Below, piece after piece: positions 35,382-43,761 of a stretch of DNA of 64,000 nt. The position numbers were made by a program, and so were the translations under genes. The stretch is taken from NCBI RefSeq assembly GCF_000298195.1, contig NZ_BAHC01000151.1, positions 1 through 64,000 on the forward strand. The letters run 5' to 3'. This stretch comes from Gordonia rhizosphera NBRC 16068 (GTDB taxonomy: Bacteria; Actinomycetota; Actinomycetes; Mycobacteriales; Mycobacteriaceae). The number at the start of each line of letters is the position of its first letter. Position 1 is the stretch's first letter. The notes beneath the pieces were generated by a model that was given only the letters and a program-made list of their open reading frames with translations, was not told where the DNA came from and made no database searches.

Positions 35382-36578
35382 TCACCCGAGGGAGCCGAGC
35401 GCCCGCACGAGATGATCGACCTCATACGGGGTGGAGTAGGGCCCGAGACCGACGGTGACCGCGCCGCCGAAGTCCCCCGCCCCCATCCGAACCAGCGCGC
35501 GGCTCGGCACGTCCGCGAGCGCGCAGATGCCGTTGTCGGCGAGTCGTCGCACGACCTTGTCGGCACCGACACCCTCGAAGGTGAAACTCACCGCCGGAAT
35601 CCGGTCCTCGACGGTGCCCACCAGACTGACCTGGTTCAGGTGCTGCAGCGTGGTCATCAGGTAGAACGTCAGCCGGTGCAGGTACTCGTACGTCCCGTCG
35701 AGCGAGGTGACCAGCCGGTGCCGGCGACTCCCGGTGGCCTCGTCGTCGAGAGCCGCGAGATGCTCGATCGAGGCCACCAGACCCGTGAGCAACGCACCGA
35801 CGTGCGGTTCGGGTTCCAGCCGGGCCGGGCCCAGTGCGCGCGGGTCCATCGACAGCGTGCGGAGCCGGTCCATCATCGCGACATCCCGGAACGCCATCGC
35901 CGCGATCCGCGGCCCACCCCAGCGTTCGGCCGACACGACCACGATGTCGGCGTCGAGTTCGCCGATGTCGACCGGCAGGTAGGGGGCGGCGCAGGTGGCA
36001 TCGACGACGGTGATGGCACCCGCCGCCCGGGCCTGGGCGGCGATCGCGCTGACGTCGGTGATCGCCCCGGTCGTCGACGATGCCAGCGTCACCGCCACCA
36101 GCGCAGTACGCGCGTCGACGAGATCGCGATACTGCCAGGCCGGCAGCGTGCCGGTCTCCACGTCGACCTCCGCCCAGCGCACCTCCGCACCGGAACGGTC
36201 GGCCGCCCGCAACCACGGCACGATGTTGGGTTCGTCGTCCTGCCGGCTGAGCACGACCGCCCCACGTGACCAGGTGGTCGGCGGGATGGCCTCGGCGAGA
36301 CCACCAATCAACGCCGATCTCGAGGGTCCGAGGACGACTCCGGCGGGGTCGGCGGCCAGCAGGTCGGCCACCGCCCGCCGGGCGCGGTCAACGGCGTCGG
36401 CCGAGGCCTGGGACGCCGCGTAGACACCACCGGGCGCGGAGACCAGCTGCCGGAATCCGGTGGACACCGCCGTCGCCACCGAATCGGGGATCTGTGCCCC
36501 GGCCTGGGGGTCGAGATGGATCCATCCGTCACCGAGCGAGGGGAACAATCCGCGCACGCGGGCGACGTCGATGGCCAT
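35382..36578 (-). CDS. Class V aminotransferase / cysteine desulfurase-like protein lacking the PLP lysine
   Basis: The 398-residue product has the fold and length of cysteine desulfurase-like proteins and matches the Mycobacterium tuberculosis Rv3778c position next to Bpa. The VVDATCAAPYLPVD segment with Asp193 resembles the PLP-binding aspartate region. Where SufS/NifS has Ser-Gly/Ala-His-Lys, this protein has SAERW at 216-220, so the Schiff-base lysine is replaced by Arg219. The whole protein contains only one lysine, far downstream in VGADKVVRR. It may bind PLP without a Schiff base, bind another ligand, or be a non-enzymatic partner. Confidence 0.82.
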   Translation of the reverse strand: MAIDVARVRGLFPSLGDGWIHLDPQAGAQIPDSVATAVSTGFRQLVSAPGGVYAASQASADAVDRARRAVADLLAADPAGVVLGPSRSALIGGLAEAIPPTTWSRGAVVLSRQDDEPNIVPWLRAADRSGAEVRWAEVDVETGTLPAWQYRDLVDARTALVAVTLASSTTGAITDVSAIAAQARAAGAITVVDATCAAPYLPVDIGELDADIVVVSAERWGGPRIAAMAFRDVAMMDRLRTLSMDPRALGPARLEPEPHVGALLTGLVASIEHLAALDDEATGSRRHRLVTSLDGTYEYLHRLTFYLMTTLQHLNQVSLVGTVEDRIPAVSFTFEGVGADKVVRRLADNGICALADVPSRALVRMGAGDFGGAVTVGLGPYSTPYEVDHLVRALGSLG

Positions 36579-36641
36579 GGCTCAACGATAGACATCGGGG
36601 TCGCGCACGATGTCCGGGACGGCTTGGGCACAATGGTTGCC

Positions 36642-37196
36642 ATGACATCTGGCCCGTTCCCAGACAACAACCATCGCAACGACGCCGCCGGCGACGAGGC
36701 GAACCGGGTGATCGTCGTCGGTAACCACTCGCCCGCCGAGGCCGAGAAGGACAACAAGGACGACGACGGCCAGTCGGTCGCCGACATGGTCGAACAGCCC
36801 GCCAAGGTCATGCGGATCGGCACCATGATCAAGCAGCTCCTCGAAGAGGTCCGCTCCGCACCCCTCGACGACGCCAGCCGAAATCGGCTGCGGGAGATCC
36901 ACCAGTCGTCGATCCGTGAACTCGAGGACGGGCTCGCCCCGGAGTTGCGCGAGGAACTCGAACGGCTGGCGCTGCCCTTCACCGACGACACGACCCCGTC
37001 GGACGCCGAACTCCGCATCGCTCAGGCCCAGCTCGTCGGCTGGCTGGAGGGTCTGTTTCACGGCATCCAGACTGCGTTGTTCGCCCAGCAGATGGCTGCG
37101 CGGTCGCAGCTCGAACACATGCGTCAGGGTGCGTTGCCGCCCGGGATCGCCGCCGGCGGCGGACCCGGCGGGCCGAGCACCGGTCAGTACCTCTGA
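36642..37196 (+). CDS. bpa: Bacterial proteasome activator Bpa (PafE)
   Basis: The 184-residue product matches the actinobacterial ATP-independent proteasome activator: a disordered acidic N-terminus, a helical core (DMVEQPAKVMRIGTMIKQLL and AQLVGWLEGLFHGIQTALFA) and the C-terminal GQYL motif that docks into the 20S proteasome and opens its gate. Bpa forms a dodecameric ring that delivers unfolded proteins such as HspR. The ATG at 36642 is taken; an ATG at 36633 would add three residues. It is divergent from the Rv3778c-like gene and starts the run with wzm, wzt and glfT1, as around Rv3780. Confidence 0.95.
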   Translation: MTSGPFPDNNHRNDAAGDEANRVIVVGNHSPAEAEKDNKDDDGQSVADMVEQPAKVMRIGTMIKQLLEEVRSAPLDDASRNRLREIHQSSIRELEDGLAPELREELERLALPFTDDTTPSDAELRIAQAQLVGWLEGLFHGIQTALFAQQMAARSQLEHMRQGALPPGIAAGGGPGGPSTGQYL

Positions 37197-37219
37197 GATC
37201 GCTTGTATGCTGTGACCTC

Positions 37220-38077
37220 GTGTCAACCGTAGTCAGCGACGAGGTACCCCCCGCACCGACGGCGTCCGAATCCCGCACCCTGAAGCGTGCGGTGAAGGAT
37301 CTCCGCGAGGGGCTGTTCACCTCCGAGCTGTGGCTGCACCTCGGGTGGCAGGACATCAAGCAGCGTTACCGACGCTCGGTCCTCGGACCGCTGTGGATCA
37401 CCGTCGCCACGGGTGTCACCGCGGTCGCGATGGGTCTGCTCTACGGCGAGCTCTTCGGCATGGACCTCAACTTCTTCCTGCCCTATGTGGCGCTGGGTTT
37501 CATCTTCTGGAACTTCATCCAGGCCTCGATCCTCGACGGCGCGGAGGTCTTCTCCAAGAACGAGGGCCTGATCAAGCAGCTGCCCGCGCCGGTGAGCGTG
37601 CATGTGTACCGCGTGGTGTGGCGTCAGCTGATCATCTTCGCGCACAACATCGTGATCATCGTGGCAATCTTCCTGATCTTCCCGCCGCCGCTGAACTGGA
37701 CCGTGGTGCTCGTGGTCCCCGCGATCGCGCTCTACGTCCTCAACGCGATCTGGGTCGCGATCGTCTTCGGCATCCTCTCGACGAGGTTCCGGGACATCGG
37801 CCAGCTCCTCACCACCGTCGTCCAGTTGGTGTTCTTCATGACACCGATCATCTGGACCACCCAGAGCCTCGGCAAGACGGGCCAGTCGTCGTCGAGGCTC
37901 AAGCTGGTGGAGCTCAACCCGATGTACCACTACCTCGACATCGCGCGTGGTCCCCTGCTGGGCCAGTCGGTGGCCTTCTACCACTGGGCGATCGTGATCG
38001 GCTGCACCGTCGTCGGGTGGGTGCTGGCGATGACCGTGATGCGCAACTATCGGGCCCGTGTGGCCTATTGGGTGTAG
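37220..38077 (+). CDS. wzm: ABC-2 type polysaccharide exporter permease (galactan export, Wzm)
   Basis: The 285-residue membrane protein has about six helices and belongs to the Wzm/TagG ABC-2 permease family, with QRYRRSVLGPLWITVATG and a VQLVFFMTPIIWTTQSL region. It corresponds to Rv3783, the permease of the exporter that flips the lipid-linked galactan precursor of arabinogalactan. The ATP-binding partner follows after six bases, and GlfT1 overlaps that. In M. tuberculosis the order is wzt, glfT1, wzm, so this layout is rearranged. The start is GTG. Confidence 0.92.
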   Translation: MSTVVSDEVPPAPTASESRTLKRAVKDLREGLFTSELWLHLGWQDIKQRYRRSVLGPLWITVATGVTAVAMGLLYGELFGMDLNFFLPYVALGFIFWNFIQASILDGAEVFSKNEGLIKQLPAPVSVHVYRVVWRQLIIFAHNIVIIVAIFLIFPPPLNWTVVLVVPAIALYVLNAIWVAIVFGILSTRFRDIGQLLTTVVQLVFFMTPIIWTTQSLGKTGQSSSRLKLVELNPMYHYLDIARGPLLGQSVAFYHWAIVIGCTVVGWVLAMTVMRNYRARVAYWV

Positions 38078-38083
38078 GGATAT

Positions 38084-38911
38084 ATGGCTGAGAGCACGGT
38101 TCGCGTCGACACCTGGGACGCCTGCGTCGACTTCCCGATCTTCGACGCCAAGACGCGGTCGCTGAAGAAGTCGGTGATCGGTGCCGCCGGTGGTGTCATC
38201 GGCTCGACCGATTCGAACGTCGTCGTCGTCGAGGCGCTCAAGAACATCAACCTGCATCTGCAGCACGGCGACCGGGTCGGTCTGGTCGGCCACAACGGCG
38301 CCGGCAAGTCGACGCTGCTGCGGTTGCTGTCGGGAATCTACGAACCCACCCGCGGTTCCTGCCGGATCCGCGGACGGGTGGCGCCGGTTTTCGATCTCGG
38401 TGTCGGCATGGACCCGGAGATCTCCGGCTACGAGAACATCATCATCCGCGGCATGTTCCTCGGCATGACCCGCAAGGAGATGCTGAAAAAGATCGACGAC
38501 ATCGCGGAGTTCACCGAACTGGGCGACTACCTGCAGATGCCGCTGCGCACCTACTCGACCGGTATGCGGGTGCGGGTCGCGCTCGGCGTCGTCACCAGCA
38601 TCGACCCGGAGATCCTCATCCTCGACGAAGGCATCGGCGCCGTGGACGCCGACTTCATGCGCAAGGCCCGCACGCGGCTACAGGCGCTCGTCGAACGGTC
38701 CGGAATCCTGGTGTTCGCCAGCCACTCCAACGAGTTCCTCGCCCAGCTCTGCGACCGCGCGCTGTGGATCGACCACGGCCAGATCCGGATGGAGGGCGGC
38801 ATCGAGGAGGTCGTCGGCGCCTACGAGGGGCCCAAGGCCGCCGCGCACGTGCGGAAGGTGCTGACCAGCCTCGAGGACAAGGCCGGCTTCGACGGCGAGG
38901 AACGGAACTGA
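38084..38911 (+). CDS. wzt: ABC exporter ATP-binding protein (galactan export, Wzt)
   Basis: The 275-residue protein has Walker A GHNGAGKST at 69-77, the ABC signature YSTGM at 156-160 and Walker B ILILDE at 176-181. It belongs to the Wzt/TagH group that pairs with ABC-2 permeases such as Wzm, encoded directly upstream. It corresponds to Rv3781. There is no C-terminal carbohydrate-binding extension of the Wzt O9a type. Its TGA overlaps the ATG of the galactofuranosyltransferase gene, so export and early galactan synthesis are translated together. Confidence 0.95.
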   Translation: MAESTVRVDTWDACVDFPIFDAKTRSLKKSVIGAAGGVIGSTDSNVVVVEALKNINLHLQHGDRVGLVGHNGAGKSTLLRLLSGIYEPTRGSCRIRGRVAPVFDLGVGMDPEISGYENIIIRGMFLGMTRKEMLKKIDDIAEFTELGDYLQMPLRTYSTGMRVRVALGVVTSIDPEILILDEGIGAVDADFMRKARTRLQALVERSGILVFASHSNEFLAQLCDRALWIDHGQIRMEGGIEEVVGAYEGPKAAAHVRKVLTSLEDKAGFDGEERN

Positions 38912-39807
38912 TGACCGAACGCGTGATCGCCGTCGTGGTGACACATCGTCGGGTCGAACTACTCGCCGGATCGCTGGCCGTGATCGCGACGCAGGACCGC
39001 CCGGTGGACCACCTCGTCGTCGTCGACAACGCCGACGAACCCGAGGTCGCCGCACTCGTCGCCGGGCAGCCGATCCCGACGACGTATCTGGGATCGCAAC
39101 GCAACCTCGGCGGTGCCGGCGGCTTCGCGCTGGGCATGCTCCATGCGCTCGCCCTGGGCGCGGATTGGGTCTGGTGCGCCGACGATGACGGCCGGCCCGA
39201 CGGCCCGACCGTGCTCAGCACGCTGCTCGACTGCGCCGCCCGCCACCACCTCGACGAGGTGTCGCCGGTGGTCGCCAACATCGACGACCCGGACACCCTG
39301 GCCTTCCCGCTGCGCCGCGGCCTGGTGTGGCGGCGCAAACGCTCGGAACTGGTCACCGAGACCAACGACGACTTCCTGCCGGGTATCGCGTCGTTGTTCA
39401 ACGGTGCGCTGTTCCGCGCCCACGCCCTCGACGTGATCGGGGTCCCGGACCTGCGGTTGTTCTTCCGCGGCGACGAGGTGGAGATGCACCGCCGTCTGCA
39501 GAGGTCCGGACTGGCCTTCGGCACCTGCTTGACCACCGGCTATCTGCATCCCTACGGATCGGATGAGTTCCGGCCGATCCTGGGCGGCCGCATGCACACC
39601 CAGTACCCCGACAACCCGACGAAGCGGTTCTACACCTATCGCAACCGCGGCTACCTCATGTCACAGCCCGGCATGCGCAAACTGATCCCTCAGGAGTACG
39701 CGCGATTCGGCTGGTACTTCCTCGTCCAGCAGCACGATCCGAAGGGGTTCGCCGAGTGGATGCGGCTGCGCCGAATGGGTCGTCGGGAGCGGTTCACGCG
39801 GCCATAG
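38911..39807 (+). CDS. glfT1: Galactofuranosyltransferase GlfT1
   Basis: The 298-residue GT2-family enzyme has the nucleotide-binding DDD at 91-93 in WCADDDGRPDG, the LGSQRNLGGAGGFALG stretch and the later RGDEVEMHRRL. It corresponds to Rv3782, which adds the first two galactofuranose residues to the decaprenyl-diphosphate-linked rhamnosyl-GlcNAc acceptor of arabinogalactan. It starts at the ATG overlapping the wzt stop. The open frame extends upstream but that part is out of phase with the GT2 fold. A large hairpin follows it. Confidence 0.92.
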   Translation: MTERVIAVVVTHRRVELLAGSLAVIATQDRPVDHLVVVDNADEPEVAALVAGQPIPTTYLGSQRNLGGAGGFALGMLHALALGADWVWCADDDGRPDGPTVLSTLLDCAARHHLDEVSPVVANIDDPDTLAFPLRRGLVWRRKRSELVTETNDDFLPGIASLFNGALFRAHALDVIGVPDLRLFFRGDEVEMHRRLQRSGLAFGTCLTTGYLHPYGSDEFRPILGGRMHTQYPDNPTKRFYTYRNRGYLMSQPGMRKLIPQEYARFGWYFLVQQHDPKGFAEWMRLRRMGRRERFTRP

Positions 39808-39822
39808 CCCCACTCCTTCAAG

Positions 39823-39900
39823 GACAGTTCTTCCCTCGGGTATCGTTTCGCCCTCCGCCTGCTCGCGGACGACGAAGTCATACCCGAGGGAAGAACCGTC
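39823..39900. repeat. 78-nt long near-perfect hairpin between convergent genes
   Basis: GTTCTTCCCTCGGGTAT (39827-39843) pairs perfectly with ATACCCGAGGGAAGAAC (39880-39896). GAC/GTC pairs extend the stem to 39823-39900 with one mismatch, and the 36-base loop can itself fold (CTCCGC with GCGGACG). It lies between glfT1 and a convergent MFS gene and reaches the MFS stop codon. It may be a bidirectional terminator, or the trace of a small insertion. Confidence 0.75.
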
Positions 39901-41344
39901 AGGAAGCGTGGGGGACGGCAGCGCGCGGGCTCATCCCCAGCGCGGCCAGCGCACCCAACAGTGCGACACCGCCGAGCACCCACCAGGCCTGCACGAACAC
40001 AGTGTGCGCGGCGACGTAGCCGATCGGGCTGCCCAGGATCGCGACCAACAGGCTCACGCCTAGCGCCATGCCGATCTGGCGGCTCATGTTGACCACGGCA
40101 CTCCCCGTCGCGGACTGGTGCATCGGCAGGTCCGCGGTGGCCGAGGAGAGGATCGACGGCAGAGCGAGTCCCACCCCTATACCGCCGATGAGCCAGCCCG
40201 GGAGGATCTCCGTCGCGTAGTCCGGCGTCTGATCCACCGACACCGCGATGATCACGCCACCGAGCCCGAACAGCAGACACCCGGCCGACACGATCGCACC
40301 GATCGGATAGCGCACACTCAGACGATGGGCGACGGCGGCGAAGATCGGCACCATCAGCGGACCCGTCGAGACCGCGAAGCCGGTCTTGATCGCCGAGTAT
40401 CCCCACACCTGTTGCAGCCACAGGATGTTGGCCAGCAGCGCACCGGCGAACGGGATCGCGAACAGCAGCGCGGTGACATTGGCGAAGGAGAACGCCCGCA
40501 CCCGCAGCAACGCCGGATCGATGACGGGTTCAGGGTGGCGGGCGGAGCTGACGACGAAGCCCCCGAGCGCCACGACCGCGACGATCGCGGACCCGACGAT
40601 CCGGGGATCGGTCCAGCCCCAGTCACCGCCTTGCACGAGTGCGAGAGTCAGCGCGCCGATCGACAGCGCCAGAAGCGCCGCGCCGACGAGGTCGGGAAGC
40701 CCCGTCGCGGTGTCGTTCTCAGACCGCGTGAGCACGATCGCACCGGCGATCAGAGCCGCGACGCCCACGGGCAGGTTCACCAGGAACACCCACCGCCACG
40801 ACGCCTCGACGAGCAGACCCCCGACGGCGGGCCCGAATGCGGCGGCCAGGGCCCCGGTCGCCGCCCAGATCCGTACCGACCGCGCCCGGACCGCAACCGG
40901 CAACGTCGACACCACCAGCCCCAGACTCGCCGGTGTGAGGATCGCGGCACCGAGAGCTTGCAGACACCGGAAGGCGACGAGCCACCAGATCCCCTGCGCC
41001 ACCGCACATGCCGCGCTGGCCGCGGTGAACAGCGCCAGGCCGAACAGGAAACCACCCTTACGGCCGTAGCGATCGACCATCCGCCCGGCGGGCACCAGCA
41101 GCGCAGCGAAGATGATCGTGTAGGCGTTGAGCACCCACGACAGTTCGGCGAGCCCGACGCCGTGGAAGTCCTGTCCGATGTCGTCGAAGGCGACGTTGAC
41201 GATGAAGACGTCCAGGCTGGCCATGAACGCGGCCGCGGACAAGATGAGCAGCACGACGCCGGGGCGGCCGGGCGCGCTCGACAATGCGCCGCCCGGCGTC
41301 GTGGACAGCGGTTCACCGGTTGCGGTGCGGGCGAGGTCGGTCAT
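39899..41344 (-). CDS. DHA2-type (14-helix) MFS drug exporter
   Basis: The 481-residue product has fourteen predicted helices and the DHA2 loop signatures: AELSWVLNAYTIIFAALLVPAG and GRMVDRYGRKGGFL early, and ILTPASLGLVVSTLPVAVRA. It belongs to the EmrB/QacA group, which exports lipophilic drugs or dyes with protons. A thioesterase gene lies 48 bases upstream on the same strand, so the pair may be one unit controlled by the divergent HxlR regulator. The substrate is unknown. Confidence 0.88.
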   Translation of the reverse strand: MTDLARTATGEPLSTTPGGALSSAPGRPGVVLLILSAAAFMASLDVFIVNVAFDDIGQDFHGVGLAELSWVLNAYTIIFAALLVPAGRMVDRYGRKGGFLFGLALFTAASAACAVAQGIWWLVAFRCLQALGAAILTPASLGLVVSTLPVAVRARSVRIWAATGALAAAFGPAVGGLLVEASWRWVFLVNLPVGVAALIAGAIVLTRSENDTATGLPDLVGAALLALSIGALTLALVQGGDWGWTDPRIVGSAIVAVVALGGFVVSSARHPEPVIDPALLRVRAFSFANVTALLFAIPFAGALLANILWLQQVWGYSAIKTGFAVSTGPLMVPIFAAVAHRLSVRYPIGAIVSAGCLLFGLGGVIIAVSVDQTPDYATEILPGWLIGGIGVGLALPSILSSATADLPMHQSATGSAVVNMSRQIGMALGVSLLVAILGSPIGYVAAHTVFVQAWWVLGGVALLGALAALGMSPRAAVPHAS

Positions 41345-41392
41345 GGGATGAGCCTCCAGGATTCGATCGTCGGGGTGACGGGGGCGGGAGCG

Positions 41393-42208
41393 TCAGCGGG
41401 TGGTCGGGGTTTGGACACGACGGGACTGCCGGGCCGTGGCCAACAGGCGTCCGGACGGATCGCGCAGTGTCGTGTCGTCGACCGACCAGCCGCCCGAGGT
41501 CGACACGTTGGCGGTGCGGACCAGCACCGGCCCCGGGGTGGGATCGTGCAACGGCGCCGTGAGGTGCATCGAGAACGTGACCGTCGGGATCGCCGCCGGC
41601 GCCGTCATCGTCGGGAACACCGCCGGCGGCAGGCAGTCGGCGAGCAGGGCGAGGTAGGCGGCGTCCATCGCCATCGGCGTGATCGTGGAGATCCAGGCCC
41701 GCATCCAGGCTTCCGACGACCCGCTCAGCGGCAGCGGCCCGTCGGTGGGCCGCAGGTCCAGATGACCGCCCATGGGCACGATCTCCGGCGGGATCATGAA
41801 CGGCTCACAATCCTCCGGTCTCGGGAGCGACACCCGCGAGACGTCGACCACGTCGTCGGGGTGCGGCGGTCCGACGCGGCCCAGCGTCACCGATGCCGCG
41901 GCCACCGCACGGCCGCCCTGCGTCATCGAGACATCGACGACGCGGGTGTGCCGGCCCACCTCCAGCACCGCCGGGGTGAGCACGAGTTCACCCTCGGACG
42001 GCCGGCCGACGAAACGCAGGTCGAGTGCCCGCACGGCCGCCTCCGGCGCGGCGGAGGCGGCGACATGAACCGCCAGCGCCGCGATCGCCCCGCCGTGCGG
42101 TCCGGACCAGCCCCACCACGATCGGTCGATGTCGGCCGACCATCTACCGGCGCCGATCGGCATCGCAGAGAACTCGTCGGTCAACGCATACCTTGTGAGT
42201 TGTTTCAT
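41393..42208 (-). CDS. Double hotdog acyl-CoA thioesterase
   Basis: The product of about 271 residues has the pattern of TesB-like thioesterases with two tandem hotdog domains: the start RWSADIDRSWWGWSGPHGGAIAAL (read in parts), then MTQGGRAVAAASVTLGR, and late MDAAYLALLADCLPPAVFP and STSGGWSVDDTTLRDPSGRLLA. It would cleave fatty acyl-CoA or a related thioester. The ATG at 42208 lies inside an operator-like dyad. A TTG at 42184 with AAGG six bases upstream is an alternative start that would leave the operator free. It is divergent from an HxlR regulator. Confidence 0.82.
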   Translation of the reverse strand: MKQLTRYALTDEFSAMPIGAGRWSADIDRSWWGWSGPHGGAIAALAVHVAASAAPEAAVRALDLRFVGRPSEGELVLTPAVLEVGRHTRVVDVSMTQGGRAVAAASVTLGRVGPPHPDDVVDVSRVSLPRPEDCEPFMIPPEIVPMGGHLDLRPTDGPLPLSGSSEAWMRAWISTITPMAMDAAYLALLADCLPPAVFPTMTAPAAIPTVTFSMHLTAPLHDPTPGPVLVRTANVSTSGGWSVDDTTLRDPSGRLLATARQSRRVQTPTTR

Positions 42209-42248
42209 GCAACTCATCAAAGCATCATTGAGTTGTTTCACGCAACCC
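42197..42248. promoter_or_regulatory. Two copies of GAGTTGTTTCAYGCAACnC, candidate HxlR operators
   Basis: GAGTTGTTTCATGCAACTC at 42197-42215 is an inverted repeat (GAGTTG/CAACTC), and GAGTTGTTTCACGCAACCC at 42230-42248 repeats it with two changes. Start-to-start spacing is 33 bases, about three helical turns. They lie between the thioesterase and HxlR starts and are the obvious sites for the HxlR protein. Confidence 0.65.
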
Positions 42249-42263
42249 ACTATTCTCGAAGAC

Positions 42264-42737
42264 ATGCGCCGCGCTTCCTTCACGGATATGAACTGCTCGA
42301 TCGCCCAGACACTCGAGATCGTCGGCGAGTGGTGGACGTTGCTGATCATCCGAGACGCCCTTCTGGGCGTGACCCGCTTCGACGAGTTCTCGTCGCGGCT
42401 GGGGATCGCGCGCAATGTGCTGACCCAGCGTCTCGACATGCTCGTTGCGCACGGCGTGCTGACCAAGGAGCCCTACCAGGACAAGCCGGTGCGCTACGAC
42501 TACCGGCTCACCGAGAAGGGCCGTGATCTGTGGACGGTGATCACCGCACTGCGACAGTGGGGTGACAAGTGGACCGCGGAGAACGGGGCACCTGTGATCA
42601 CCATTCACCGCTCCTGCGGGAAGGAGATGACGGCCGAATTGGTGTGCTCCGAATGCCGCGAGCCGATCGGTCCCGGCTCATTGCGAGTCCGCCCCGGCCC
42701 CGGCGCCACCGAGCGCAGCCCTCTGCCGGTCCGCTGA
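42264..42737 (+). CDS. HxlR-family transcriptional regulator
   Basis: The 157-residue protein has an HxlR winged-helix domain (NCSIAQTLEIVGEWWTLLIIRDALLG near residues 10-35) with Cys11 in the usual redox-sensing position. A C-terminal tail has a CxxC pair in VCSECREPIG and an earlier Cys in HRSCGKE, which could hold zinc or react with oxidants. TATTCT lies eight bases before the ATG at 42264, so the transcript may be leaderless. It probably represses itself and the divergent thioesterase/MFS unit through the GAGTTGTTTCA sites. Confidence 0.88.
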   Translation: MRRASFTDMNCSIAQTLEIVGEWWTLLIIRDALLGVTRFDEFSSRLGIARNVLTQRLDMLVAHGVLTKEPYQDKPVRYDYRLTEKGRDLWTVITALRQWGDKWTAENGAPVITIHRSCGKEMTAELVCSECREPIGPGSLRVRPGPGATERSPLPVR

Positions 42738-42827
42738 CCTCCGGTTCCCGCCACACGGTTTGGTTGCCGCCCCTTCGATCGGGGGAGCCCGAACGGAATG
42801 GTGCAGCGAGAATCAACCCAGCAGAAC

Positions 42828-42841
42828 TAGAACGTGTTCTA
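42828..42841. promoter_or_regulatory. KstR-like palindrome TAGAACGTGTTCTA
   Basis: TAGAACGTGTTCTA is a perfect palindrome except its centre and fits the published mycobacterial KstR consensus TnnAACnnGTTnnA. It lies 38 bases before the ATG of the LLM oxidoreductase gene at 42879. KstR represses cholesterol-use genes and is lifted by sterol-CoA intermediates. The link is by motif only. Confidence 0.55.
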
Positions 42842-42878
42842 CTCTGGGTGGAGACCGCCACCCGTTTCGAGGAGCACG

Positions 42879-43757
42879 ATGCGCTTCACCTTCGCCGAGG
42901 CAATGACCGACCCGAGCTTCTACGCGCCGCTCGCGCAGGCCGCCGAGGAGGCCGGCTACGCGGGCTTCACCATCCCCGACTCACTCGCCTACCCCGAAGA
43001 ATCCGACGCCACCTACCCCTACACCCCCGACGGCGACCGCGAATTCCTCGACGGAAAGGCGTTCATCGAGACCTTCATCCAGGCTGCGGCGCTCGGCGCG
43101 GTGACCTCGACGATCCGCTTCATCCCGTTTGTGCTCAAACTGCCGGTGCGCCCACCCGCCCTCGTCGCCAAACAGGCGAGTTCGGTCGCCTACCTCACCG
43201 GAAACCGGCTCGCACTCGGGGTGGGCACCAGCCCCTGGCCCGAGGACTACGAGCTCATGGGCGTGGACTTCGCGCGGCGCGGCAAGCGTATGGACGAGTG
43301 CATGGACATCATCCGGGGCCTGACCACCGGCGACTACTTCGAGTTCCACGGCGAGTTCTACGACATCGGGCGGTACAAGATGACCCCCGCACCGACACAA
43401 CCGATCCCGCTGCTCGTGGGCGGGCACGCCGACGCCGCGCTGCGGCGTGCGGTCATCCGCGGCGACGGCTGGATGCACGGTGGCGGACCGCCGGAGGAAC
43501 TCGAGGCCCTCCTCGACAAGATCGCCGACATCCGCAAGGCGGAGGGAAAGACCAACGATCCCTTCGAGATCCACGTGATCTCGCTGGACGCCTACTCCGT
43601 CGACGGATGTAAACGACTGGAGGACAGAGGGATCACCGACGTCATCGTCGGGTTCCGGATGCCCTACATCACCGGGGACGACACCGAACCGCTCGACAAG
43701 AAACTCGCGCACCTGCGCTGGTACGCGGAGAACATCATCGACAAGGTCAACGGCTGA
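42879..43757 (+). CDS. LLM-class flavin/F420-dependent oxidoreductase
   Basis: The 292-residue product is a luciferase-like (beta/alpha)8 enzyme: AQAAEEAGYAGFTIPDSLAYP early, the central LALGVGTSPWPEDYELMGVDF and the late PIPLLVGGHADAALRRAV. Such enzymes use FMN or F420 to oxidise, reduce or hydroxylate small substrates. GAGGAG lies upstream of the ATG at 42879. A KstR-like box precedes it, hinting at sterol or fatty-acid catabolism. It does not overlap the HxlR gene upstream and probably has its own promoter. Confidence 0.87.
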   Translation: MRFTFAEAMTDPSFYAPLAQAAEEAGYAGFTIPDSLAYPEESDATYPYTPDGDREFLDGKAFIETFIQAAALGAVTSTIRFIPFVLKLPVRPPALVAKQASSVAYLTGNRLALGVGTSPWPEDYELMGVDFARRGKRMDECMDIIRGLTTGDYFEFHGEFYDIGRYKMTPAPTQPIPLLVGGHADAALRRAVIRGDGWMHGGGPPEELEALLDKIADIRKAEGKTNDPFEIHVISLDAYSVDGCKRLEDRGITDVIVGFRMPYITGDDTEPLDKKLAHLRWYAENIIDKVNG

Positions 43758-43761
43758 CGGC

